From Rhodococcus tibetensis (GTDB taxonomy: Bacteria > Actinomycetota > Actinomycetes > Mycobacteriales > Mycobacteriaceae), in assembly GCF_024438035.1 (NCBI RefSeq), contig NZ_JANFQF010000004.1, positions 62,001 to 126,000 on the forward strand: a stretch of DNA of 64,000 bases, in the 5' to 3' direction. Shown here one piece after another: positions 8,620 to 18,391 of this stretch; positions within the stretch are counted from its first letter, which is position 1; each line of letters opens with the position of its first letter. Made by a program: the position numbers and the translations under genes. Below the pieces are notes generated by a model that was not told where the DNA came from, did no database searches, and worked only from the letters and a program-made list of their open reading frames with translations.

Positions 8620-11600
8620 ATGACGGAATCGGCAGCACTGAGGGATGCGGAGTGGGCTCGGAACCTGCCCGAGGCGCTGAGATCTCAGGTGCCGGCCCTC
8701 GCCGCCACGTACTTCCGGCATGTCGATCGCGGCGACAGCGAAAGCGCGGTCAACGGCGCCTCCGATGCCGTCCTCGCCGCCCATCTCACACTTGCACTGC
8801 AACGCCCGCCGGAGCGAGCGGTGACCCGGGTCTATCGCCCGGGAGACGGCCGCCACCTCGGTGCCTCCCTGCAGATCGTCACCGACGACATGCCGCTGCT
8901 CGTCGAATCGATCACCGGGCTGCTCAACCGACTCGGCATCGGCATCAGCGAATTCGTCCACCCGATCATCTCGGTACACCGCGATCCCATCGGTTCCCTC
9001 CGCGGAATCCTGCTCGGAGACAAGAGTACTGACGCCACCGAGCACCGCCTCACTGAGTCGTGGATTCACGTTCAGCTCGATCCACGTGCAGAATCCACCG
9101 TTCTGGACAAGCTCGAGACGGAAGTCGGGAACGTCCTGTCTGATGTCCGGCAGGTGGTCCGGGACACCGACGCCATGCGGTCTCTCCAGCGGGACCTCGC
9201 CGACGAACTCGAGGCATCGGCGCCGAGGCCGGGCGCGACGAAGGAAGAACTCGAAGACTGCGCCGACCTCCTTCGGTGGATGTCGCAGGGTAACTACGCG
9301 GCCCTGGGGTATCGCCGATTCAAGCTAGGAGAGCCCGACTCGCCCGGAGAACAGAAACTGCAGGTCGCCGCGGGGAGTGGGCTCGGCTTGTTGCGGTCCG
9401 ACGCCGTTTCGGACGGACCGTTCGGCCTTCCCCCCGCGGCGCAGATACCGGACCGCCCGCTGCTGGTGCTGACCCAGGGCTCGTTCCCGGCCACCGTGCA
9501 CCGTTCTGTGTACCCGTTCTATGTCGGGGTCAGCATCCTCGACCGAGACGGCACCATCGTGGGCGAGCATCGGTTCCTCGGCGTCTTCACCGTCACCGCG
9601 CTACATGAGAACGTCCTCGACATTCCCGTGATCGCACGCCGCGTGCGTGCAGTCATCGATCGTGCGGGCTTCCAGCTGAACTCGTACTCAGGGCAGGCCA
9701 TGCTCGAGGTCATCCAGTCGTTCCCGCGGGCAGAATTGTTCTCCAGCGACGCCGACACATTGTTCGACACCGTGACGGCCGTGCACAGCATCGGTTTGCG
9801 CCGGCAGCTCCGTCTGTTCGTGCGGGAAGACTTCCTCGGCCGGTTCGTCTCGTGCCTGGTCTACCTTCCCCGGGACCGGTACACGACGCGGGTGCGGATC
9901 GCGATGCAGAACATTCTCCTTCGCGAATTAGGGGGCGGCACACTCGAGTACACCGCCCGGGTCACCGAACTCGACCTTGCACTGTTGCACGTCACCGTCC
10001 GCCGAACTGCCGAGGAGATGGGCACGCGGCTCGCTCTTTCGGATTCCGATCGTGATCGCATCCAGACGATGCTGTCCGAGGCGAGTCGCAGTTGGGGCGA
10101 TCATCTCGGTGACCTCGTCGCGGTCACACCAGGCGTGGATTCGGTTCTGGTGCAACGCTATGCGAACGCACTGCCGGAGGGGTACAAGGAAGACTTCGAC
10201 GCCGCGCGTGCTCTCGATGATCTGGTGCGACTGGAAGCGTTGGACGAGGGGGCGATCAACCTCCATCTCTACCGTGACCCCGATGCCGTGGTGGGGCACT
10301 GGCGTCTCACCCTGTACGTCGGGGGCGAGGGAATCTCGCTCAGCAAGGTGCTTCCCGTTCTGCAGAGTCTTGGAGTCGAGGTGCTCGACGAACGGCCGTA
10401 TGCGGTTCCCCGGCCGGACGGGTTCAGTTGCTGGATATATGATTTCGGGCTGTCGGTCCCGGCCGAGTTGCTGCGTGACTCGGTGGAGGACGACCTGGAT
10501 GCCGAGTTGGCCGACGAAGGAGAGAGTTCGTCGCCGAAACTTCAGAGACGCTTCACCGAAGCATTCACCGCTGTGTGGTTCGGACGTGCCGAAGCGGACC
10601 GTTTCAACGAACTGGTCCTGCGGGCCGGGTTGGCTTGGCGACAGGCGGCAATCCTGCGCGCGTACGCGAAATACCTGAGACAAGCAGGGTTTCCCTACAG
10701 CCAGTTCCACATCGAGGGTGTGACCCTGGCCAATCCGCGTTCGGCGTGCACGTTGGTCGAACTGTTCGAGGCCATGTTCGATCCTGACACTCCGTCCGTC
10801 GAGCGGGTGTCCGAACTCGAGGCCCGGCTCGAGCAGTTCATCGATCGGGTAGTCAGCCTCGACGCGGATCGCATCTTGCGTGGCCTCTTCGGCCTGATCC
10901 AAGCCACCTTGCGTACCAACTACTTCGTCACGGACGAGGCAGGGAACCGGCGCGAGTACCTGTCCATCAAACTCGATCCGTCGAGAATCCTGGAACTGCC
11001 GAAACCTCGCCCCCGGTTCGAGATTTTCGTGTACTCCCCGGACGTCGAGGGTGTGCACCTCCGGTTCGGGCCGGTGGCCCGCGGTGGCCTTCGCTGGTCG
11101 GACCGGCGTGAGGATTTCCGCACCGAGATCCTGGGTTTGGCGAAGGCGCAGGCCGTGAAGAATGCCGTCATCGTGCCCGTCGGTGCGAAAGGCGGATTCG
11201 TCGTCAAGAATTCGCCGATTCCCACGGGCGATGCTGCAGTCGACCGGATGGCAGCGCTCGAGGCAGGTCAGGACAGGTACCGCACTTTCATCTCAGGACT
11301 GTTGGACCTCACCGACAATGTCGACCAGACATCGGGCAAAGTGGTACCGCCCCACCGGGTGGTACGCCGGGACGGTGACGACCGGTATCTGGTCGTCGCC
11401 GCGGACAAGGGCACTGCCAAATTCTCGGACCTCGCCAATTCCGTTGCCCAGGATTACCGCTTCTGGTTGGGTGACGCTTTCGCGTCCGGTGGGTCAGCGG
11501 GATACGACCACAAGGAAATGGGCATCACGGCGCGCGGCGCGTGGGAGAGCGTCAAGCGGCACTTCCGGGAAGTGGGGCTGGACACTCAGCGTGAGGACTT

Positions 11601-13518
11601 CACCGTCGTCGGTGTCGGTGACATGAGCGGTGACGTGTTCGGAAACGGAATGCTGCTGAGCCGGCACATTCGGCTGATCGCGGCATTCGACCATCGCCAC
11701 GTTTTTCTCGACCCCGATCCCGATGCGGCGCAGTCCTTTGCGGAGCGTTCCCGGCTGTTCGCTCTTCCTCGTTCGTCGTGGGCAGAGTATGACACGAGCC
11801 TGATCAGTGAAGGCGGGGGAGTGTGGGACCGGACACGTAAATCGGTTCCGCTCAGCGCTGCGGCGCGCGCGGCCCTCGGGCTGGACGACACGATCACCGA
11901 ACTGTCTCCACCGGAACTTGTACGTGCCATCCTGCGCGCACCGGTCGACCTGTTGTGGAACGGCGGCATCGGCACGTACATCAAGGCGTCGGCCGAGACC
12001 AATGCGATGGTCGGCGACAAGAGCAACGACGCCGTCCGGATCGACGGCAACGAGGTGCGTGCCCGGGTCGTGGGGGAGGGCGGCAACCTCGGGGTCACGG
12101 CTCTGGGCCGAATCGAGTACAGCCAGAACGGTGGACGAATCAACACCGACGCCATCGACAACTCGGCAGGCGTCGACTGCTCCGACCACGAAGTGAACAT
12201 CAAGATCCTTCTCGACTCACTGGTGGGCAGTGGAGCGTTGCCGTCCGAGGAGCGCAATCCTCTCCTGGCCTCGATGACCGACGAGGTCGCCGACCTCGTC
12301 CTTGCCGACAACATCACGCAGAACAATCTGCTTGGTGTCTCCCGAACAAGTGCGGTACCGATGCTTACCGTTCACCGGCGGCAGATCGCCGACTTGGTGA
12401 AGCGGCGCGGGCTCGATCGGAAGCTCGAGGTACTCCCCACGGAGGCCGAGATCACCCGCCGCCGTCAGGCTGGTCAAGGTCTGACGTCACCGGAACTCGC
12501 CACCCTTGTCGCGCACGTGAAGCTGGCGCTGAAAGATGATCTTCTCGCCACCGATCTGCCCGACAGCGAGACGTTCGCGCCGCGCCTTCCGCGGTACTTC
12601 CCGAGGATTCTGCGGGAGCGCTTCCGCGCCGCGATCAAAGCGCACCCCCTGCGCCGGCAGATCGTGGCGACCATGCTCGCGAACGAAACCATCGACAACG
12701 GCGGCATCACCTTCGCGTACCGGCTGGCCGACGAGGCCGGGGCGAGCAGCACCGACGCCATTCGAGCCTACGCCGCAGTGACCGAGATCTTCGCTCTCCC
12801 CGATGTGTGGACGCGGATTCGATCCGAGCACCTTCCGGCGGCGCTCGAGGACGACCTGATCCTCGAATCGGGGCGGGTACTCGATCGTGCGTCGCGGTGG
12901 TTCCTCACCAACCGGCCGCAGCCGTTGGCCGTGGGAGCGGAGATCGCGCGTTACTCGACCGATGTCCGGAAGATGTCACCCAAGGTCCCCCACCTGCTGA
13001 AGGGCCATCAGCTCGAGGACCTCGAAACCAGGGCGCGGCCCCTGATTCTCCGCGGTGCTCCCGAGGACATTGCCTTCGACGTATTCCGTCTGCTCGATCT
13101 GTACTGCCTCCTCGACATCAGCGACGTGTCCGACATTGCCGAGCGGGACATCGACGAGGTCGCCGAGTTGTACTACGAACTCGACGCTCACCTCGGAATC
13201 GACTGGCTGCTCAGCGCCGTCTCCAACCTGGCTCGCGGTGACCGGTGGCATTCGCTTGCCCGGTTGGCGTTGCGGGACGACCTCTACAGCTCGTTGCGGC
13301 AGCTCACGATGGAAGTGCTCCTCGGCGGTGAGCCAGACGAGACTCCCCGCGAAAAGATCGACGACTGGGAATCCACCAACGCCTCCCGACTGGGTCGGGC
13401 GAGGTCCGCTCTCACCGAAATTTTCGAGTCTGGGACCCTTGACCTCGCGACGCTCTCGGTGGCGGCGCGTCAGGTACGCAGCATGGTGCGAGGTGTGGGC
13501 ACCCGATCGGAGGTATGA
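8620..13518 (+). CDS. gdh: NAD-specific glutamate dehydrogenase, large (180 kDa) type
   Basis: A 1,632-aa L_180-type GDH that oxidises glutamate to 2-oxoglutarate and ammonium with NAD. The long N-terminal ACT-like regulatory half precedes the catalytic core, where GGLRWSDRREDFRTEI (about 823-838) and the dinucleotide/substrate stretch VPVGAKGGFVVKN (about 849-861) are visible, followed by the C-terminal helical domain. Its length is normal for the family. ATG start with a GAAGAGG site upstream. Its TGA overlaps the ATG of the next thioesterase. In mycobacteria this enzyme is controlled by the GarA/PknG pathway, but nothing here shows that directly. Confidence 0.96.
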   Translation: MTESAALRDAEWARNLPEALRSQVPALAATYFRHVDRGDSESAVNGASDAVLAAHLTLALQRPPERAVTRVYRPGDGRHLGASLQIVTDDMPLLVESITGLLNRLGIGISEFVHPIISVHRDPIGSLRGILLGDKSTDATEHRLTESWIHVQLDPRAESTVLDKLETEVGNVLSDVRQVVRDTDAMRSLQRDLADELEASAPRPGATKEELEDCADLLRWMSQGNYAALGYRRFKLGEPDSPGEQKLQVAAGSGLGLLRSDAVSDGPFGLPPAAQIPDRPLLVLTQGSFPATVHRSVYPFYVGVSILDRDGTIVGEHRFLGVFTVTALHENVLDIPVIARRVRAVIDRAGFQLNSYSGQAMLEVIQSFPRAELFSSDADTLFDTVTAVHSIGLRRQLRLFVREDFLGRFVSCLVYLPRDRYTTRVRIAMQNILLRELGGGTLEYTARVTELDLALLHVTVRRTAEEMGTRLALSDSDRDRIQTMLSEASRSWGDHLGDLVAVTPGVDSVLVQRYANALPEGYKEDFDAARALDDLVRLEALDEGAINLHLYRDPDAVVGHWRLTLYVGGEGISLSKVLPVLQSLGVEVLDERPYAVPRPDGFSCWIYDFGLSVPAELLRDSVEDDLDAELADEGESSSPKLQRRFTEAFTAVWFGRAEADRFNELVLRAGLAWRQAAILRAYAKYLRQAGFPYSQFHIEGVTLANPRSACTLVELFEAMFDPDTPSVERVSELEARLEQFIDRVVSLDADRILRGLFGLIQATLRTNYFVTDEAGNRREYLSIKLDPSRILELPKPRPRFEIFVYSPDVEGVHLRFGPVARGGLRWSDRREDFRTEILGLAKAQAVKNAVIVPVGAKGGFVVKNSPIPTGDAAVDRMAALEAGQDRYRTFISGLLDLTDNVDQTSGKVVPPHRVVRRDGDDRYLVVAADKGTAKFSDLANSVAQDYRFWLGDAFASGGSAGYDHKEMGITARGAWESVKRHFREVGLDTQREDFTVVGVGDMSGDVFGNGMLLSRHIRLIAAFDHRHVFLDPDPDAAQSFAERSRLFALPRSSWAEYDTSLISEGGGVWDRTRKSVPLSAAARAALGLDDTITELSPPELVRAILRAPVDLLWNGGIGTYIKASAETNAMVGDKSNDAVRIDGNEVRARVVGEGGNLGVTALGRIEYSQNGGRINTDAIDNSAGVDCSDHEVNIKILLDSLVGSGALPSEERNPLLASMTDEVADLVLADNITQNNLLGVSRTSAVPMLTVHRRQIADLVKRRGLDRKLEVLPTEAEITRRRQAGQGLTSPELATLVAHVKLALKDDLLATDLPDSETFAPRLPRYFPRILRERFRAAIKAHPLRRQIVATMLANETIDNGGITFAYRLADEAGASSTDAIRAYAAVTEIFALPDVWTRIRSEHLPAALEDDLILESGRVLDRASRWFLTNRPQPLAVGAEIARYSTDVRKMSPKVPHLLKGHQLEDLETRARPLILRGAPEDIAFDVFRLLDLYCLLDISDVSDIAERDIDEVAELYYELDAHLGIDWLLSAVSNLARGDRWHSLARLALRDDLYSSLRQLTMEVLLGGEPDETPREKIDDWESTNASRLGRARSALTEIFESGTLDLATLSVAARQVRSMVRGVGTRSEV

Positions 13519-13940
13519 CGTTGAGCGAGGGTTTTCACGCGGAGGTCGAAGTTCGGTGGTCGGACATGGATGTCTTCCAGCACATCAACCACGCTCGGAT
13601 GGTCACGTTGCTGGAGGAAGCGCGGATTCCCTGGCTTTTCGAGGACAACCGGCCGACGGTCACGCTGCGTGACGGCGCCGTCGTCGCCGACCTCCACGTC
13701 CGTTATCGCGGGCAGCTGCGGCACAGCGATTCTCCGCTCGACGTCCTGATGTGGGTGCAGAAGGTGCGGGCGGTCGACTTCACGATCGCGTATGAAGTGC
13801 GTCCCAAGGGTGTCGACGTGTCGGTGCCTGCCTCGATCGTGGCGTCGACGCAGATTGCGGCCTTCGACATCGACACGCAGCGGTTGCGCAGGCTCACCGC
13901 ACTCGAGCGCGGATATCTGGAGAGCTGGCAGCGTGTATGA
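13515..13940 (+). CDS. Thioesterase, hotdog family (Rv2475c-like)
   Basis: A 141-aa hotdog protein, probably an acyl-CoA thioesterase, with WSDMDVFQHINHARMVTLLE (about 14-33) as the catalytic loop and helix. The ATG overlaps the gdh stop (ATGA), so it is translationally coupled to glutamate dehydrogenase, the same order as Rv2476c-Rv2475c. It is a distant paralogue of the protein at 8,087. The physiological substrate is unknown. Confidence 0.87.
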   Translation: MTLSEGFHAEVEVRWSDMDVFQHINHARMVTLLEEARIPWLFEDNRPTVTLRDGAVVADLHVRYRGQLRHSDSPLDVLMWVQKVRAVDFTIAYEVRPKGVDVSVPASIVASTQIAAFDIDTQRLRRLTALERGYLESWQRV

Positions 13941-14619
13941 GCGGGTCCTGTCCATCCCGGATCCCACGGAGCGAGGTGACCTCGCCGCCTTCGTCACCCG
14001 CGTCGTCCGGCTCGACGAATCCGCCGTGGTTCGCCTGCGGCAGCGGGGGGCCGATCGGCTAACGGTTTGGGCGGCAACAGGATTCGATGTTCTCGCGGTG
14101 CGCACGGTCAGTGGGTCGGTGTCTCCTGACGACACGTCCGCCGCAGGTGATCAGCTACTCGCCGCTCTCCAATCGGCGACCAGTGGTGACATCGACCCCG
14201 GATTCTCGATGGACTCTGCATGGCGTGGCGCCCTGCCGCCGGCAGAGGGTTTCGTGCACGTCGACGACGTCCCGGCGCGCGTACTGGTCGACCTCGCCCA
14301 ACGCGGCGCGGCCCTGGCGCAGGAACACGGAAGCAGTCAGGGACCTCCCGCCTCGCTCCTCGATCAAGAGGTGCTGCGGGTGCACGGTGCCGGGCAGACG
14401 GTCGGTGTCGCGATGAGGGCGGTGTTTGCCCTCACCGCGCTCGGATTCATTCCGCACGCGGGCTCCGAGCGGTTGACGGCCGACATCGACCTCGAACGCA
14501 TCGACGCCTCGGAGCTGGTCCGGGTCCGCGCCACCGCGTCGTGGCTTCGGGTGGATGCCCGGTTCGGGTCCGTCTACCGTCACCGCGGCGGGACGATCCC
14601 GCTGTCGGTCACGCGGTAA
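13933..14619 (+). CDS. Conserved hypothetical protein (Rv2474c-like)
   Basis: A 228-aa soluble protein of a mycolata-conserved family without known function. It starts at GTG 13,933, overlapping the thioesterase by 8 bases, so the gdh-thioesterase-this gene set is one operon. The frame extends further upstream only inside the neighbour. The protein is acidic and alternates helices and strands, with no catalytic motif evident to me. Its end overlaps the end of the convergent broken EamA gene. Confidence 0.8.
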   Translation: MYERVLSIPDPTERGDLAAFVTRVVRLDESAVVRLRQRGADRLTVWAATGFDVLAVRTVSGSVSPDDTSAAGDQLLAALQSATSGDIDPGFSMDSAWRGALPPAEGFVHVDDVPARVLVDLAQRGAALAQEHGSSQGPPASLLDQEVLRVHGAGQTVGVAMRAVFALTALGFIPHAGSERLTADIDLERIDASELVRVRATASWLRVDARFGSVYRHRGGTIPLSVTR

Positions 14620-15145
14620 GCACCTCACGCGTTCGGAGCGTGCTCACGGCGAGAGACGTAACGACAGCGGCCGTCCCGATGCCTGCGACGACGGTCAGTT
14701 GCTCGCCGAGTATCGCGGTGCCGAGGAGCGCCGCGACGACGGGTTCGGTCAGGGTAAGAGTGGCAACCGTGGCAGGCGGCAGACGCCGCAAACCGGCCGC
14801 GAACAACAGATACGCCGGCACCGTCGGAACCACCACCAAATAGACGGTGGCGGTAGCTCCCGCCGCTGTGTTCAGACCGCCGCGCCAGCTGGCTACCAGA
14901 ACGGGAAGCAGGAACAGGCCGCCGAGTCCGAACATCTGTCCCATGGCGGCTTCGGGACCGGCCCCGGCCTTCATGAGGGAGGAGCAGCGCGCCGGCTGCC
15001 ACCACCCGGGCAGAGCCGACAGCGAGCGGGCCGAGATCGAACCCTAGAGAACGGGACGCCAGGGCCTGGGCCGTTCCTGTGGTCCGAACAAGATCGAGGC
15101 GGCGACTACGGCCGCGACGGCGGGTGTGTGCGTCAGATGAGCCAC
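14609..15145 (-). pseudogene. Broken EamA/DMT-family transporter
   Basis: Remnant of a drug/metabolite transporter with about ten membrane helices. The N-terminus (GTG 15,145, overlapping the aglA stop) reads TPAVAAVVAASILFG, then loses one base near 15,084. The next frame gives TGTAQALASRSLGFDLGPL and a second helix, and near 14,975 the sequence jumps frame again into the C-terminal half (helices about 6-10, ending at 14,609). Only about 180 codons remain of the usual ~290, so helices 3-5 are deleted as well. The C-terminal part alone has ATG 14,974 and could in principle be expressed as a half-transporter. Confidence 0.8.
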
Positions 15146-16734
15146 GCAGCAGCGTTCGGGGGGAGCTGACCGTCGACGAGGGGAGCGCTGCTGAGGAGCA
15201 CTTCGCCCGGGGGCAACGAGATCGGCGCGTCGGTGGCGTTGAGCGCACAGATCAGGCCGCCGCCGCGGCGGAACGCGAAGCAACCGGGAGGACTTCCGTA
15301 CCAGTCGACGCCCGGACCGGAAAATTCCGGACGGAACGCGCGCTGTTCGAGTGCAGCACGGTAAAGGGAGAGAGTCGAGGTGACATCCTCGAGCTGGGCC
15401 TCCACCGTGAGTGCGGACCACTCCGCAGGTATCGGAAGCCAGGTGGCCGTGCCGGTGGTGGTGAAGCCGAACGGCGGTTCGGTACCCTCCCAGGGGAGCG
15501 GGACGCGGCACCCGTCACGTCCTCGTTCGGTGCGTCCGGAACGCTCCCACACGGGGTCCTGCAGGGCCGAATCGGGAAGGTCCACGTTGGGCAGCCCGAG
15601 CTCCGCACCGTTGTAGATGAACGTGGCGCCGGGCAGCGCCAGCTCTACCAGCGCCATGGCGCGGGCGCGGGCGAGGCCGATCGCACCGCCGCCGTAGCGA
15701 GTGATCTCCCGTTCGACGTCGTGGTTGGACAGCGTCCAGGTGGGCGTTGCACCCACCTGGACGACCGCCGCCAGGGAATTCTCGATGGCCTCGCGTACGG
15801 ATTCCGCCGAGAATTCGGCCTCGGCAAGGCGGAAGTTGAAGCCCAGATGCAGCTCGTCGGGGCGGATGTACTCACCGAAGCGCACGTTGTCGCGCACCCA
15901 GATCTCACCGACCGCCATGGCGCCGGGGTACTCGTTCAAGATCTTCCGGATCCCGCGGTGGATGTCGTGGACGGAGGGGTGGTTGAACCGCGGGTCGTCG
16001 TCGGAATTCTGTAGAAGTGCATTGGTGTCCCAGTCGTGGTCCGGCAAGCCCTCGGGTTTGGCCATTCCGTGGGCGACGTCGATCCGGAATCCGTCGATTC
16101 CCCGGTCGAGCCAGAACCGGAGTGTCTTCTCGAGGTCCTCGAATACCTCGGGGTTGTTCCAGTTCAGGTCGGGCTGTTCCGCGGCGAACAGATGCAAATA
16201 CCACTGCCCGGGCCGACCATCGGGTTCGGTGATCCTCGTCCAAGCGGGACCGCCGAAGATGCTCGGCCAGTTGTTCGGCGGTTCGGAGCCATCCGGTCCC
16301 CGGCCGTCGCGGAAGATGTAGCGGTCACGTTCGGGGCTGTCCGGTGACGCCTGGAGGGCCGCCAGGAACCACTCGTGCTCGACGCTCGTGTGGTTGGGCA
16401 CCAAATCCATCGTGACCTTGATCTGGCGAGCGTGCGCGGCCTCGATCAACTCGTTCATGGCGGCTACGTCCCCGAACAACGGATCGATGTCGCGGGGATC
16501 GGACACATCGTAACCGTGATCGGCCATGGGGGAGCGCATTACCGGGCTCAGCCATAGGGCATCGACACCCAGCAGTTCGAGATAACCCAGCTTCTCCTGT
16601 ACACCTCGGAGGTCGCCGACACCGTCACCGTTCGCGTCGGCGAACGATCGAGGATAAATCTGATAGAAGACCGCTTCGGACCACCAGGGTGCCGGCTGCA
16701 TGTCGTCGGCGGACGTTTCGGCGGGAGTACTCAC
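15133..16734 (-). CDS. aglA: Alpha-glucosidase, GH13 family
   Basis: A 533-aa GH13 enzyme of the oligo-1,6-glucosidase/trehalose-like subfamily. It opens with WWSEAVFYQIYPRSF. The conserved regions are DLVPNHTS, GFRIDVAHG (nucleophile Asp), AVGEIWV (acid/base Glu) and LSNHDVER (transition-state Asp). No signal peptide, so it acts on intracellular maltose-like glucosides. GTG 16,734 is chosen; TTG 16,752 is an alternative, and neither has a strong ribosome site. It corresponds to Rv2471. The last codons overlap the start of the broken EamA gene. Confidence 0.93.
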   Translation of the reverse strand: MSTPAETSADDMQPAPWWSEAVFYQIYPRSFADANGDGVGDLRGVQEKLGYLELLGVDALWLSPVMRSPMADHGYDVSDPRDIDPLFGDVAAMNELIEAAHARQIKVTMDLVPNHTSVEHEWFLAALQASPDSPERDRYIFRDGRGPDGSEPPNNWPSIFGGPAWTRITEPDGRPGQWYLHLFAAEQPDLNWNNPEVFEDLEKTLRFWLDRGIDGFRIDVAHGMAKPEGLPDHDWDTNALLQNSDDDPRFNHPSVHDIHRGIRKILNEYPGAMAVGEIWVRDNVRFGEYIRPDELHLGFNFRLAEAEFSAESVREAIENSLAAVVQVGATPTWTLSNHDVEREITRYGGGAIGLARARAMALVELALPGATFIYNGAELGLPNVDLPDSALQDPVWERSGRTERGRDGCRVPLPWEGTEPPFGFTTTGTATWLPIPAEWSALTVEAQLEDVTSTLSLYRAALEQRAFRPEFSGPGVDWYGSPPGCFAFRRGGGLICALNATDAPISLPPGEVLLSSAPLVDGQLPPNAAAWLI

Positions 16735-16800
16735 AAACGCCCATCGTGCCAAAGGTTCGTGCGCGCCACGACTCGACCGGCGTAATCGACGCGGCGGAGC

Positions 16801-17196
16801 TCAGAATGCGGAGTTCACCATCGACGCCGCAGCCATCTCCATGTAGTCGGTCAGGGCACGGCGGTGCGCGTCGTCCAGGGTGTCGGAATCGATCGATGCG
16901 ATGGCCGTGTGCATGCACCGCAGCCAGGCGTCGCGCTCGAGGGGACCGATCTTGAACGGGTTGTGGCGCATCCGTAGGCGCGGATGCCCCCGTTCGTCGG
17001 AGTAGGTGTGCGGTCCACCCCAGTACTGCTCGAGAAACATCCGCATCCGGCGCTCGGCCGGACCCAGATCTTCCTCGGGGTACAGGGGTCGCACGATGTC
17101 GTCCTTGGCGACTTCCTCATAGAACCGCGCGGTGAGCTTGCGGAACGTCTCCGCTCCGCCCACCGCCTCGTAGAAGGTCTGCTGCACGTCAGTCAT
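16801..17196 (-). CDS. glbO: Truncated haemoglobin, group II (GlbO)
   Basis: A 131-aa 2-on-2 globin. [20 protein letters not shown] (55-74) and the following RMRH with the proximal His 78 are diagnostic of group II, together with DAWLRCMH, which holds the conserved Trp. It binds O2 and NO and is thought to aid respiration or detoxification at the membrane. ATG 17,196 is preceded by GGAAG; upstream in-frame starts lack a site. Order aglA-glbO matches Rv2471-Rv2470. Confidence 0.95.
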   Translation of the reverse strand: MTDVQQTFYEAVGGAETFRKLTARFYEEVAKDDIVRPLYPEEDLGPAERRMRMFLEQYWGGPHTYSDERGHPRLRMRHNPFKIGPLERDAWLRCMHTAIASIDSDTLDDAHRRALTDYMEMAAASMVNSAF

Positions 17197-17382
17197 GGCG
17201 TCTTCCATTGTGCACGTGCCTCCCGGCACCTCGCGTCGGCGGATACCCCGGCCCACCCGGGAGGGCGGTCCCACGGTGGTGTCACCGTCCGTTCATCCGC
17301 CGTCCCTGCAAGTTTGTCGAAAAATGGGCGTGCACGAGCAGGCATTTCATGATGCACTTGGTGGCAATCTCTCGGAGGTCGC

Positions 17383-18054
17383 ATGAAGAATCGACACAGC
17401 GCCCGCGCGCACCGACAACTTGTGCCCACTGATGCCCGGAGTGCCGAGGTATCAGGGGCGTTTGCACTACAAGTGATTACCGAAGGCTCCGCGCAGCGCG
17501 CAGGGCCTTCTTTCCCGGTCGAGCACGCGGTACCCCTCTGGATCAAGCGCCGGGTGCTGCTGCTCAATGTCACCTACGAACCGCTCACCGCCCTCCCGGC
17601 CCGACGCGCAGTCGTCCTCATGACCTGCGGAAAAGCCGACACGGTCCACGAAGATCCACAGGCGCCGGTCGTGCACTCCGAGCAGTGGTCCGTGCAGGTA
17701 CCGTCCGTGATCCGACTCCGGAACTATGTCCGCGTTCCTTATCGGGCCCGCATCCCGATGACCCGCGCAGCCCTCATGCACCGCGACCGGTTCCGCTGCG
17801 CGTACTGCGGGGCCAAGGCCGAGACCGTCGATCACGTCGTGCCGCGCAGCCGCGGCGGCGAGCATTCGTGGGAGAACTGCGTCGCCTGCTGCGCGCCCTG
17901 CAACCACCGCAAGGCGGACAAGCTCCTCAGCGAACTGGGATGGACGCTCCGGGCCGCCCTGGTACCGCCCTCTGGACCGCACTGGCGGCTGCTGGCGTCC
18001 ACCAAGGATCTCCATCCCTCGTGGATGCCCTACCTGGGCGAAGGCGCGGCCTGA
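17383..18054 (+). CDS. HNH endonuclease, Rv2469c family
   Basis: A 223-aa protein with a C-terminal HNH domain: CAYCG (about 142-146), VDHVVPRSRGG (about 152-162), an Asn and CNHRK. The N-terminal ~110 residues (RRVLLLNVTYEPLTALPARR) are the conserved partner domain of this actinobacterial chromosomal family. It is not part of an obvious mobile element here and is conserved in mycobacteria, so a housekeeping nucleic-acid role is likely but unknown. ATG with GGAGG at the expected distance. Confidence 0.88.
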   Translation: MKNRHSARAHRQLVPTDARSAEVSGAFALQVITEGSAQRAGPSFPVEHAVPLWIKRRVLLLNVTYEPLTALPARRAVVLMTCGKADTVHEDPQAPVVHSEQWSVQVPSVIRLRNYVRVPYRARIPMTRAALMHRDRFRCAYCGAKAETVDHVVPRSRGGEHSWENCVACCAPCNHRKADKLLSELGWTLRAALVPPSGPHWRLLASTKDLHPSWMPYLGEGAA

Positions 18055-18130
18055 CCTCCCGGCTGGCCACGGGAGAAGAACTTCGGCCCTGACGCTTCGC
18101 CTCGCTCGGTTCTCGGCTACCGTTTGCCGT

Positions 18131-18391
18131 GTGAGCATTCTCGAGACAGTGCTGATATTCGTAGGAATTCCGGCGTTGATCACCGCTTTCTTCGCGGCGA
18201 TGTCATTCGTCGGTAAGAAGACGCCCGGTCCTGTGCCGCCTGCGTTCCACCTCGGTGAGGAATGGACGCACGCACCCGTGCTGTGGAGTGCCGTCGACGA
18301 GGTGACCACCCATGGTCATCTCGGCGGGCGCCATGCCGCTGTGGCCGGCTCGGCAGATCTGATTGGAGGCAGGGCAAGTGGCAAGTGGTGA
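18131..18391 (+). CDS. Small membrane protein, CtaJ-like (cytochrome aa3 accessory subunit)
   Basis: An 86-aa protein with one N-terminal membrane helix (ILETVLIFVGIPALITAFFA), a Pro-rich turn, a HLGEEWTHAPVLW stretch and a His-rich then GGRASGKW end. The family is conserved at this place in mycolata. I recall it being named aa3-type oxidase subunit CtaJ from the mycobacterial III2-IV2 supercomplex, but I cannot verify that here. It overlaps the next gene by 14 bases. Confidence 0.6.
   Translation: MSILETVLIFVGIPALITAFFAAMSFVGKKTPGPVPPAFHLGEEWTHAPVLWSAVDEVTTHGHLGGRHAAVAGSADLIGGRASGKW

Noticed and set aside
8620-13518. gdh as a possible fusion or frameshifted gene because of its size
   Set aside because: 1,632 residues is normal for the L_180 class and the domain order is complete.
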